Below are positions 42,629 to 50,751 of a stretch of 58,674 bases of DNA, in pieces. Origin of the DNA: Candidatus Solibacter usitatus (GTDB lineage: Bacteria; Acidobacteriota; Terriglobia; Bryobacterales; Bryobacteraceae); contig JACRBC010000061.1 of the NCBI GenBank assembly GCA_016213245.1, positions 1 to 58,674 on the forward strand, in the 5' to 3' direction. The first letter of the stretch is position 1. Every line of letters begins with the position of its first letter. A model generated the notes under the pieces. It searched no databases and was not told the origin of the DNA. It saw only the letters and a program-made list of their open reading frames with translations. The translations under genes were made by a program, and so were the position numbers.

Positions 42629-42898
42629 TCCCACCGCGGCACACACTTCCTCGTCATCTCCCCGTCTCTGTACAACTCTCGCTCCGGCTTGGCCTTTGCT
42701 TGCCCCATTACAACCCAGGTGAAGGGCTATCCTTTCGAAGTCGTGCTGCCCGCCGGGCTCCAGGTCTCCGGCTGCATCCTCGCCGATCAACTCCGAAGCC
42801 TGGATTGGCGCCGGCGCAAAGCCCGCTTCATCGAAAAGGCGCCCCCTGCGTTGCTGGCCGATCTGGCCGGCCGTCTCGCCCCTCTGTTGGGCAACTGA
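42629..42898 (+). pseudogene. truncated MazF/PemK toxin remnant
   Basis: The frame encodes the C-terminal two-thirds of a MazF endoribonuclease: FLVISPSLYNSRSGLAFACPI, then TTQVKGYPFEVVLP and SGCILADQLRSLDW...RKARFIEKAPP, ending APLLGN. The first ~25 residues, including the conserved start and catalytic Arg region, are missing; the frame is open back to 42593 with no start codon, only a TTG at 42689 in the middle of the fold. No antitoxin gene is found beside it. The lost end coincides with the REP-like palindrome. Confidence 0.78.
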
Positions 42899-42901
42899 GT
42901 T

Positions 42902-44398
42902 TCACTGCCCGCACCAGGCCCGCTGCACCATCACCGCCGCCCACCTCCGCCCCTCTTCCTCCACCCGGCAACCCCGCGCCAGCGCCTCCTCGCGTCTCCG
43001 CGTGATCTCGTTGAACGTCTTGTTCCGCCAGTAGATCGTGTCGTTGAAGTACAACAGCCACCACCGGCCGACCCGCGGATGCTCCTCGAATGGCCCCGGC
43101 GGCGCGAGTACCTCGCGAAAGATCAGCGTGCCCCGCGGCGCCCCGTCCCGCCTCGAATAGAACCGCGCCACCTCGTACACTGAGCGGCTGATATACAACC
43201 CGTCTCCCTCCTTCATCGACTCCCGCAACCTCGCCATCACCTCCCGCGTCCCGTCCCGGTAGACCGGCATCCTGCCTTCGCCTCCGAGAAACGCCACGTA
43301 GCATCCATACAGGCAGAACACCCCGCCCGCCGCCAGCGCCGCGCGCCTTCCCCCCGTCACCCCCTCCAGCGCCGCCGCTACCGCCAGCGCCACCGGCGCA
43401 GCCAGAAACAGCGTCAGCCGCCCGGCGGCGAATGGAAACGCATGCAGCGCGCCCGCTGCCCCCACCGCACCCAGCCCCAGCAGACACACCAGCCACAACA
43501 GTACCCGCCGCCGGTCCCCGCGTCTCCACGCCATCCACCCGCCCATGGCCCCGTAGATCAGGGCGGCGCCAATCACCACCGCCACCACCGCCCGTGCGCC
43601 GTCCGACACGGCGAACAGCCCACTCACAACCTTCGCCGTCGCCTGTGGCAGGAACCGTACCGCCTCCAGAGCGCCGGCGCCTTCTGGAAAACCACGCGCC
43701 CAGTACCTGAGCAGATAAGCCTCCTCCTTGCCCGCCAGGTACCCCCACCGCGCCCACAGCGCCGCCGCCGCCGCCGCTCCCAGTATGCCCGCACCCCACG
43801 CCGCCCCCCGATTTCTCTTCTCCCCCGGCGGATACAGCCACACCGCCGCCGCCGCCACCGGCGCGCCGAACATCGCCGCAAACCCCAGGCCCATCCCTGC
43901 GCTCGTTCCCAGGCCCAGCGCCGCCGCCCGCCTCGCGCCCGGCTTCGCCGCGTACCACGCCACCCCGCCAACCAGCAGCGCCGACATCAGCAGCTCGAAC
44001 GAGTAGTGCTTCACTTCCTTCGAATACGTCACCGCCAGCGGGCTCAGCGCCAGCAGCCCGCCGCTCAGCAGTGCGTACTCCTCTCGCACCCACTGCCGCG
44101 CCGCCCACACCATCGCCATGCATGCCCCCACGCCCGCCGCCAGCGACGGCAGCCGCAGCGTCACCTCCCCCAGCCCGAACCAGCCCGCCGCCATGCGCCA
44201 CAACATCAGCGCCAGCGGCGGCGTCACTTGCGGCCACGTGCGGTAGTTGAACATCTCCCCCCAGCCCTGCTCCTGGATCGAGTTGGCCACAAAGGCCTCG
44301 TCCATCCAAAACCCTCTTCCCATCTCCGTCATTCGCGGCAACAGCGCCAGCACGCCCACCGCCAGCATTCCAGCCCATCTGCTCTCCGTCCTGCTCAT
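42902..44398 (-). CDS. GT39/ArnT-like membrane glycosyltransferase
   Basis: A 498-residue polytopic membrane protein of the GT-C type. The first loop carries FWMDEAFVANSI, with the Asp-Glu expected for polyprenyl-phosphate sugar transferases, followed by YSKEVKHYSFELL. About ten to twelve helices and a C-terminal soluble domain (from about MPVYRDGTREVM) follow. It would add a sugar from a lipid carrier on the periplasmic side; acceptor unknown. Divergent from the AddB-like gene. Confidence 0.82.
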   Translation of the reverse strand: MSRTESRWAGMLAVGVLALLPRMTEMGRGFWMDEAFVANSIQEQGWGEMFNYRTWPQVTPPLALMLWRMAAGWFGLGEVTLRLPSLAAGVGACMAMVWAARQWVREEYALLSGGLLALSPLAVTYSKEVKHYSFELLMSALLVGGVAWYAAKPGARRAAALGLGTSAGMGLGFAAMFGAPVAAAAVWLYPPGEKRNRGAAWGAGILGAAAAAALWARWGYLAGKEEAYLLRYWARGFPEGAGALEAVRFLPQATAKVVSGLFAVSDGARAVVAVVIGAALIYGAMGGWMAWRRGDRRRVLLWLVCLLGLGAVGAAGALHAFPFAAGRLTLFLAAPVALAVAAALEGVTGGRRAALAAGGVFCLYGCYVAFLGGEGRMPVYRDGTREVMARLRESMKEGDGLYISRSVYEVARFYSRRDGAPRGTLIFREVLAPPGPFEEHPRVGRWWLLYFNDTIYWRNKTFNEITRRREEALARGCRVEEEGRRWAAVMVQRAWCGQ

Positions 44399-44448
44399 TA
44401 GGAAAATGCTAGCAGACTCCTCCCGCGCCCCCGCCGTAGACTGTACCT

Positions 44449-47109
44449 ATGCGCCTCCTCCTCGGCGAGCCCGGTTCTGGCAAAACCACCCGTATCCTCG
44501 CCGCCGTTCGCGCTCACCTTCAGTCCTCCCGCCCCTCCTTCCGCCTCATCGTCCCCACCGCCACCATGGCCGGCCACCTCCGCAATACCCTCGCCCGCGA
44601 AGGACTCGCCGTCCGCCCCTCGGCCATCTCCACCCTCGCCGCTTTTATCGGCGAGATCCTCCCCGAAGCCAGGCTTGCCTCTCCCACCGGCCTCACCCTC
44701 CTCGTCCAGTCCATCCTCGAGGCCCGCTCGCCCCGCGCCTTCGCCTCTCTCGCCGCCTCGCCCGGCTTTCCCTCCGCCCTCGCCTCCGCCATCGAGGACC
44801 TCGCGAGCGCCGGTTGCGATGCGCTTCAGTGGGACGCCCTCCGCAGCCTCCACATCCAATCCGGTCCCCACATGGCCGCCTTCGGACTCGTCTACGACGC
44901 CCTAGAACGCGAATTGAATGCCCGCGGCCTGCTCCTCCGCAGCGCCCAGCTCGCCGCCGCCGCCGCGTCCCTTCGCCGCGCCCCACCCCCGCCCCTCCGC
45001 GACATCTTCTTCGACGGCTTCTTTTCCTTCACCCTCGGCGAACTCGAGCTCATCCGCGCCCTCAAGCCCCACTCCAACCTCACCGTCGCTCTCCCCGAGT
45101 GGCCCGGCGCCGAACCCTCCCGCCAGGCGCTCCGCGCCCTCGGTCTCCACGAGGAGCGCCTCCACCCCGTCCGTTCCCAGCCCGGACTCACCTTCACCGC
45201 CGCCCCCTCCCGCCACCGCGAAGCCGAGGACATCGCCCTCCGCATCCTCGAACTCCACGCCGCCGGCCACCCCTGGCGCGACATCGGCGTCGTCCTCCGC
45301 TCCGCCGAGCCCTACGCGCCCCTGCTGGAAACCACCTTCGCCCGCCTCGGCATCCCCGTCCGCTCCTACTTTGCCCGCCCCCTCGCCGCTCATCCCGTCA
45401 TCCGCTTCTTCTCCCTGCTCATCGATGCCCTCCTCAGCGGCTGGGAGTGCGGCCGCGCCGCCGCCGCCCTCCGCTCCCCCCTCTGCGCCGCCGCCACCGA
45501 TCACCTCGATTTCGCCGTCCGCGAAGCCCTCCCCGCCCAGGGCCTCGATACCCTCCGCCGCATCGCCGCCACGCTCCCTGGCGCCCCGCCCCTCCTCGCC
45601 GCCATCGACCAGTTCGATGACCTCACCCCCTGGACCGATGAGACCCTGCCCCCCTCCGATTGGGCCGCCCGCCTCTCCACCCTCTCCCGCTTCATCGCCC
45701 CGCCCGACCCACAAGCCCCCGTGGACCCCGAAGCCCTGCGCGTCCTCCGTGCCCGCTCCGCCGCCCTCGCCGGCTTCGCCGATTCACTCTCCTCGCTCGC
45801 CGCCCTGCTCGGCGGCGAGCCCCTGGCCCTCGATACCTTTTGGCGCCATGCCCAGGATGCCCTCCGCGACTCCTCCCTCCGCGTCCCCGACTCCCGCCGC
45901 GACACCGTCCATCTCCTCGATGTCTATGAAGCCCGCCAGTGGGAACTCCCCATCGTCTTCCTCTGCGGCCTGCTCGAAGGCGACTTCCCCCGCGCCGCCC
46001 AGCCCGACCCCGTCCTCGGCGAGGAGACCCGCCTCCGCCTGCGCTCCAGCGGCATCCCCGTCAAGACCCGCCCCGAGCGCGAGGCCGAAGAGGACTTCCT
46101 CTTTCAATTCGCCCTCCACCGCGCCACGACCAACCTTTTCCTCTCCTGGCCTCTTCACGACCCCAAAGGCCGCCCCACCCTCCGCTCCTTTGCCCTCGAC
46201 CGCTTCGCCCTCACCCCCTGGGCCGCCCGCGCCCTGCGCGTCTCCCCCTCCGCCCCCGTCCCGCCCGCTCTCCGCCCCACCCTGCACTCCGAGCCCGTCC
46301 TCCAGCACGTCCGCGAACTCCACCGCACACACCGCCCCACTTCCCTCGAGGCCTTCCTCCAGTGCCCCTTCCAGTTCTTCGCCTCGCGCACCCTCGGCCT
46401 GAAGGAGCCGCCCGCCCTGCCCGCCGAACGCCTCGACCTCCTCGCCCTCGGCGCCCTCGTCCACGCCGTCATCGCCGAATGGCACCGCACCCCCGGCCCC
46501 ATCGATAACATCTTTGAGCGCCACTGGCGCCGGCTGCTGGCCCGCCTCCGCGTCCCTCCCTCCCACCGCGTCGAGGTCTCCCGCCTCCTCATCCTCCGCA
46601 GCCTCGACTTCTACTCGCGCGACCCCAAACTCCGCCCCGGCTGGACCACCTCCGTCGAACGCGAACTCGACCTCGACCTCGACGGCGTCCTCATCCGCGG
46701 CCGCGCCGACCGCATCGACACATCTCCCGCCGGCGAAGCCGTCGTCTACGACTTCAAGTTCACCTCCGCCTCCGGCCTGGCCAAGCGCTACAGGAAGCAG
46801 GAGGCCGGGCTCCTCGTCCAGGGCGGTATCTACCTCGCCGCCCTGGCCGCCTCCGGCGCAACTCCCGCCGGCTTCTATCTCACCAGCGTCCGCGGAGGCG
46901 CCTCTTGGAAGGGGACCGAGGATCCGGCCCAAGTCCACGCCGGTATCGACACCGCCCTCGCCGCCGCCCGCGACGCCATCCTGCGCATCTCCGCCGGCGA
47001 CATCTCCGTCCGCCCCGCCGACCCCGATGCCTGCGACTATTGCGCCTTCCTCGACGCCTGCCGCATCCAGTCGGAGGTAGCCGCCACGACGGAAGAAGCT
47101 TCCGCGTAG
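44449..47109 (+). CDS. AddB-like helicase-nuclease with predicted 4Fe-4S site
   Basis: An 886-residue protein of the AddB/RexB type. N-terminal P-loop GEPGSGKTT (residues 6-14), a degenerate helicase core, and a C-terminal PD-(D/E)xK nuclease (GRADRID, then VVYDFKFT). Four cysteines in the AddB arrangement are visible: one in LQCPFQFF (~636) and three in CDYCAFLDAC (~862-871), as in nucleases clamped by a 4Fe-4S cluster. It would process double-strand DNA ends with an AddA-type partner; none is next to it, and the UvrD gene at 1-1280 lacks its end. Ends just before the bidirectional hairpin. Confidence 0.87.
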   Translation: MRLLLGEPGSGKTTRILAAVRAHLQSSRPSFRLIVPTATMAGHLRNTLAREGLAVRPSAISTLAAFIGEILPEARLASPTGLTLLVQSILEARSPRAFASLAASPGFPSALASAIEDLASAGCDALQWDALRSLHIQSGPHMAAFGLVYDALERELNARGLLLRSAQLAAAAASLRRAPPPPLRDIFFDGFFSFTLGELELIRALKPHSNLTVALPEWPGAEPSRQALRALGLHEERLHPVRSQPGLTFTAAPSRHREAEDIALRILELHAAGHPWRDIGVVLRSAEPYAPLLETTFARLGIPVRSYFARPLAAHPVIRFFSLLIDALLSGWECGRAAAALRSPLCAAATDHLDFAVREALPAQGLDTLRRIAATLPGAPPLLAAIDQFDDLTPWTDETLPPSDWAARLSTLSRFIAPPDPQAPVDPEALRVLRARSAALAGFADSLSSLAALLGGEPLALDTFWRHAQDALRDSSLRVPDSRRDTVHLLDVYEARQWELPIVFLCGLLEGDFPRAAQPDPVLGEETRLRLRSSGIPVKTRPEREAEEDFLFQFALHRATTNLFLSWPLHDPKGRPTLRSFALDRFALTPWAARALRVSPSAPVPPALRPTLHSEPVLQHVRELHRTHRPTSLEAFLQCPFQFFASRTLGLKEPPALPAERLDLLALGALVHAVIAEWHRTPGPIDNIFERHWRRLLARLRVPPSHRVEVSRLLILRSLDFYSRDPKLRPGWTTSVERELDLDLDGVLIRGRADRIDTSPAGEAVVYDFKFTSASGLAKRYRKQEAGLLVQGGIYLAALAASGATPAGFYLTSVRGGASWKGTEDPAQVHAGIDTALAAARDAILRISAGDISVRPADPDACDYCAFLDACRIQSEVAATTEEASA

Positions 47110-47122
47110 CCCGCATAAAAGA

Positions 47123-47153
47123 GACCGGGGCGGCGCGATGCGCCGCCCCGGTC
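47123..47153. terminator. intrinsic terminator between convergent AddB-like and NO reductase genes
   Basis: GACCGGGGCGGCGC (47123-47136), loop GAT, GCGCCGCCCCGGTC (47140-47153): a perfect 14-bp stem. On the minus strand it is followed by TCTTTTATG, giving a short T-run, so it ends the NO reductase transcript; on the plus strand it can serve the AddB-like gene. Confidence 0.85.
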
Positions 47154-47173
47154 CAACCTCAAGCGAAGTGGGC

Positions 47174-49381
47174 CTACGCCGCCTTCTTCGCCCTCACTTT
47201 CCACACAAACACCACCAGCGCCGCCGCGCCCACGCCGAACAGCGTGTCCCCCGGCGCGCGCATCCACCGCAGCGTCTGCATCACCGGCGTCTGCATGAAC
47301 TCCAGGCTCCTCGCGTACCAGTAGCCCCTGTCCACCGACGCGTACGTCTGCAACAGGCCCACCGGCAGCAGGCTCCCCATCGTCATCGCCACCAGCCCGA
47401 TGTTCATCGACCAGAAGGCGAACTTCATCCACCCCTCGCTCCACTCCTCCTTGTGCCCCATCGCGCGCAGGCACACCAGCATTAGCCCGATGCCCAGCAT
47501 GCCGTAGACCCCGAACAGCGCCGCATGTCCGTGCACCGGCGTCGTGTTCAGCCCCTGCATGTAGTACAGCGCGATCGGCGGGTTGATCATGAACCCGAAC
47601 AAGCCAGCGCCCACCATGTTCCAGAACGCCGTCGCCACGAAGTAGTACACCGGCCACTTGTACCGCCGCGCCCACTCGGTCGACCGTCCGCGCTTCAGAT
47701 CCTCCAGCGCCGCATAGGCAATCATGATCAGCGGCACCACCTCCAGCGCGCTAAACACCGATCCCCAAGCTAGCGCCACCGTCGGAGTTCCTGAAAAATA
47801 CAGGTGGTGACACGTGCCGATGATGCCGCCCGCCAGGTAGATCGTCGCCGCCAGCAGCGCACTCTTCGCCGCCAGCGCCGGCCTGACCAGTCCGAGCCGC
47901 GTGAAGAAGAACGCGATCACCGTCGTCGCGAACACTTCGAAGAACCCTTCCACCCACAGGTGAACTACCCACCAGCGCCAGTACTCCACCATCGACAGGT
48001 GCGTGTGCTGCCCCCACGTCAACCCCGCCCCGTAGAACAGCCCGATCGCCGCGCTCGACATCAGGAACAGCCACAGCAACTGCTTCTGCTCGCCCGCCGT
48101 CTTCAGCGCCGGCTTCACGCTCCGCACCACCAGCCCCAGCCAGATGATCAGCCCCGCGAACAGCAGGATCTGCCACCCGCGCCCCAGGTCCACGTACTCG
48201 TACCCCTGGTGGCCCCACAGGAACGACTGCGCGTCGGTCAGCTTGTTCTGCACGCTCATCCACTCGCCGGCCAGCGAGCCCGCTACGATCACCAGCAGCG
48301 CGCCGAACAGCACGTTCACTCCCAGCCGCTGGAACTTCGGCTCCACCCCGCTCACCAGCGGCCCAATGTACAACCCGGCAGCCAGCCACGCCGTCGCGAT
48401 CCAGAAGATCCCGATCTGTACGTGCCACGTCCGCGACACGCTGTACGGCAGCCACTTCGACAGCGGGATCCCGTACAATCCGTCACCCTCCACCCCGTAG
48501 TGCGCCGTCACGATCCCCATCACGATCTGCACCAGGATCAGCGCTGCCACCACCCAGAAATACTTTAGCGTCGCGATCTGCGATGCCGTCGACTTCCACC
48601 CCATCAGCGGGTCCGTCTTCGGCGACTCCGCGGCCGGTTCCTCCTTCTGCGATGCATACCACCACACCATCGCGCACACCCCGGCCAGCAGCATGATGAT
48701 GCTCACGCCCGTCCAGATCACGCTCTCCCCCGTCGCCCGGTTCGCAATCAGCGGCTCGTGCGGCCAGTTGTGCGTGTAGCTCACCGTGTCCCCCGGCCGG
48801 TTGGTCGACGCCGACCACGCCGTCCACCAGATGAACGCCGCGAACTTCCGCGCCCGCGCCGGGTCCGTAATCGCTCCCTTCGGTATCGCGTAGCCCGCTA
48901 CTCCGTTCGCGAACACTCCCGCATAGTGGGCGGCGTTCGCCTCAAATGCCTCCGCCCGGACCGGGTCCACCCGGATCGCCCCCGTCGCCGCGTCATACGT
49001 GTTGGCCCGGTACATCTCCTCCAGCCGTCCCCGCAGCCTCGCCTGTTCCTCGGCGCCCAGTTGCTCGTACTTCTCGCCCTTCTCCGCCACTGCCCACTTG
49101 TCCAGCACAAACACCAGTTCCCGGTGCAACCAGTCCGCCGTCCAGTCCGGCGCCACATAACTCCCGTGCCCCCACACCGACCCCACTTCCATCCCACCCA
49201 TCGACTGCCATACGTTCTGCCCCGCGCCCACTTCGTCGCTGCCAATCACCGTCCGCCCGTCCGTCGTCACCACCTGCTCCGGAATCGGCGGCATCTCCTG
49301 GTAGATCCTCGTCCCGATCCACCCCAGCACCCCAAACGAGACGGCGATCACCGCCCCGAACAAAATCCACAACTTCTTCAT
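47174..49381 (-). CDS. norZ: quinol-dependent nitric oxide reductase (qNor)
   Basis: A 735-residue heme-copper oxidase relative that reduces NO to N2O with quinol electrons. The N-terminal ~220 residues form the NorC-like domain without a heme c motif (GQNVWQSMGGMEVGSVWGHGSY), which defines the quinol type. The catalytic region has the His ligands (WVEGFFEVFAT with Glu for FeB, GTCHHLYFSG) and fourteen-helix topology. ATG at 49381 with CAGGAGCC upstream. No other denitrification gene is in the window, so NO detoxification is the likeliest role. Confidence 0.94.
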   Translation of the reverse strand: MKKLWILFGAVIAVSFGVLGWIGTRIYQEMPPIPEQVVTTDGRTVIGSDEVGAGQNVWQSMGGMEVGSVWGHGSYVAPDWTADWLHRELVFVLDKWAVAEKGEKYEQLGAEEQARLRGRLEEMYRANTYDAATGAIRVDPVRAEAFEANAAHYAGVFANGVAGYAIPKGAITDPARARKFAAFIWWTAWSASTNRPGDTVSYTHNWPHEPLIANRATGESVIWTGVSIIMLLAGVCAMVWWYASQKEEPAAESPKTDPLMGWKSTASQIATLKYFWVVAALILVQIVMGIVTAHYGVEGDGLYGIPLSKWLPYSVSRTWHVQIGIFWIATAWLAAGLYIGPLVSGVEPKFQRLGVNVLFGALLVIVAGSLAGEWMSVQNKLTDAQSFLWGHQGYEYVDLGRGWQILLFAGLIIWLGLVVRSVKPALKTAGEQKQLLWLFLMSSAAIGLFYGAGLTWGQHTHLSMVEYWRWWVVHLWVEGFFEVFATTVIAFFFTRLGLVRPALAAKSALLAATIYLAGGIIGTCHHLYFSGTPTVALAWGSVFSALEVVPLIMIAYAALEDLKRGRSTEWARRYKWPVYYFVATAFWNMVGAGLFGFMINPPIALYYMQGLNTTPVHGHAALFGVYGMLGIGLMLVCLRAMGHKEEWSEGWMKFAFWSMNIGLVAMTMGSLLPVGLLQTYASVDRGYWYARSLEFMQTPVMQTLRWMRAPGDTLFGVGAAALVVFVWKVRAKKAA

Positions 49382-49486
49382 TCAATGGCTCCTGCTGAAA
49401 ACTGGACTTGAATGTACAGCATAGAACACACTCACCCTCCCGCAATAGGACTTCAGTCACAATTCCACCTGCCCGCTCCGAATTCT

Positions 49487-49517
49487 CTTGATCATCTCCA
49501 TGGAAAATGATATCAAG
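49487..49517. promoter_or_regulatory. imperfect inverted repeat between qNor and the SPFH-like gene
   Basis: CTTGATCAT (49487-49495) and ATGATATCAAG (49507-49517) are near-complementary arms 11 bases apart, in the 183-base divergent intergenic region. TTGAT/ATCAA half-sites are reminiscent of CRP/FNR-family boxes, but the spacing does not match. No NsrR-type site was recognised. Confidence 0.35.
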
Positions 49518-49564
49518 TAGATAGCGAAACGATTCCACAATCAGGAATCTTCGCTGAGGAACAC

Positions 49565-49933
49565 ATGTTCAAGGAGAAAGTCCACCGAGCCCTGCCCGGC
49601 ATCCCGGTCCTGCTGCTGGCCATCGTCATGCTCATCGTGCCCGTCGCCGGCATCCTCACCTGGCTGATCGTCTGGATCGTCGACCTCTTCTACCTCGCCG
49701 GCTTCTTCACCGTCCAGCCCAACCAGGGCATGGTCCTGACCCTATTCGGCCGCTACGTCGGCGCCGTCAACGACTCCGGCCTCCGCTTTGCCAACCCCTT
49801 CTACACCAAGAAGCCCGTCTCCCTCCGCGTCCGCACCGCCGTCGCCGCCGCCATGGTCCAGAACCTGCTCGTCGTCCTCTGCGGTGAGGTCTCCGCCCAG
49901 CCCATCCTCAACGCCGGCACTCTGCACCACTAA
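49565..49933 (+). CDS. internally deleted SPFH/band 7 (stomatin-like) protein
   Basis: A 122-residue product joining the two ends of a ~290-residue SPFH protein. Residues 1-90 hold the N-terminal membrane segments and the beginning of the SPFH domain (GFFTVQPNQGMVLTLFGRY, FANPFYTKKPVSLRVR). Residues 91-122 jump directly to the usual C-terminal end (AAAMVQNLLVVLCGEVSAQPILNAGTLHH; full-length relatives end 'NLLVVLC....QPVVNTGTLYH'). About 170 residues of the SPFH and coiled-coil region are absent, in frame, with the junction near nucleotide 49835. It may be inactive or a reduced membrane peptide. The Arc-like gene follows after 7 bases, as in intact SPFH loci. Confidence 0.8.
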   Translation: MFKEKVHRALPGIPVLLLAIVMLIVPVAGILTWLIVWIVDLFYLAGFFTVQPNQGMVLTLFGRYVGAVNDSGLRFANPFYTKKPVSLRVRTAVAAAMVQNLLVVLCGEVSAQPILNAGTLHH

Positions 49934-49940
49934 TCACCCT

Positions 49941-50123
49941 ATGGCCGAGCGCAAGTCGTACCTGCTCAGAATCGACGCCGGCGTCCTCGACGCCCTCCGC
50001 AAATGGGCGGAAGACGACTTGCGCTCCCTCAACGGCCAGCTCGAGTTCCTCCTCCGCAAAGCCCTCCGCGACCGTCGCCGCCTTCCGGACTCCCCCCCGC
50101 GCGAACCAGCCGCAAACCCGTAA
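49941..50123 (+). CDS. small Arc/MetJ-like ribbon-helix-helix protein
   Basis: A 60-residue protein beginning MAERKSYLLRIDAGVLDALRKWAED, a basic beta strand then a helix in the style of Arc-family ribbon-helix-helix proteins, followed by DLRSLNGQLEFLLRKALRDRRRL, which fits the second helix. The ATG at 49941 is 7 bases after the SPFH-like stop. From memory this small gene commonly accompanies SPFH genes, so it is likely a functional companion rather than an antitoxin. Confidence 0.72.
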   Translation: MAERKSYLLRIDAGVLDALRKWAEDDLRSLNGQLEFLLRKALRDRRRLPDSPPREPAANP

Positions 50124-50144
50124 TGCGGACACGGCCCTCAGGAT

Positions 50145-50519
50145 TCAAGACCGCCCCGTGAACAGCATGTACCCGAACCCGCCCGCCAGCACCACCTCCA
50201 CCCCCACCGCCCCCCACGCCGCCGGCCCCGTCGTCCCGCTCAACACCCCCATCAGGCTCACCACCGCCATCACGCCGCTCACTGCCAGCCCCCCGGCCGT
50301 CATCGCGCTCCGCGCTACCGACGCCTCTGCCCGCCGCCCCAGCCACATCATTACGCCGTAGCCGAAAAACAGCCCTGCGTACCGCTTCGACATGTACACC
50401 GCCGCCGCGTCCGCCGGCATGTTCCACGCCGCCAGCATCGCCGCCGGCGCTGCCAGCCAGCTCACGCCCAGTATCAGCGTAAGCACTGCCGTGATCGTAA
50501 ACATCGCCTTGATCGTCAT
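50145..50519 (-). CDS. small four-helix membrane protein, unknown
   Basis: A 124-residue hydrophobic protein with four predicted membrane helices (residues ~7-30, 47-62, 72-94, 101-121). A short polar loop MPADAAAVYMSKRYAG follows the first helix. The layout resembles DUF4345-type or similar small membrane proteins, without a diagnostic motif. The ATG at 50519 lies 5 bases after the stop of a possible upstream small ORF on the same strand. Convergent with the Arc-like gene. Confidence 0.65.
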   Translation of the reverse strand: MTIKAMFTITAVLTLILGVSWLAAPAAMLAAWNMPADAAAVYMSKRYAGLFFGYGVMMWLGRRAEASVARSAMTAGGLAVSGVMAVVSLMGVLSGTTGPAAWGAVGVEVVLAGGFGYMLFTGRS

Positions 50520-50524
50520 CTCCG

Positions 50525-50671
50525 CTATCTCCTTTCAAACGGTCTCCTCGGCCGCTCCATCACCCACACGCCCACCGCTTCCGCCATCCGCCCCGGTGAC
50601 TCGCGATCGTACCCTGCATCGTACAACAGCAACGCCAGCCTCATCCGCGTTCCCGGGTCCTCGTTCTTCAT
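50525..50671 (-). CDS. possible 48-aa ORF or gene remnant
   Basis: Frame encoding MKNEDPGTRMRLALLLYDAGYDRESP and ending RPRRPFERR. The natural-looking sequence continues upstream of the ATG (ELIEAHQQPWA) without a start codon, so this may be the 3' remnant of a truncated gene. No good ribosome site is seen. Family not recognised. Confidence 0.3.
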   Translation of the reverse strand: MKNEDPGTRMRLALLLYDAGYDRESPGRMAEAVGVWVMERPRRPFERR

Positions 50672-50751
50672 CGCCCACGGCTGCTGGTGCGCCTCAATGA
50701 GTTCGCGGCCCTGACTTGACCCCCGCTGGTGGCGATCAGCGGCCGGCGCGG

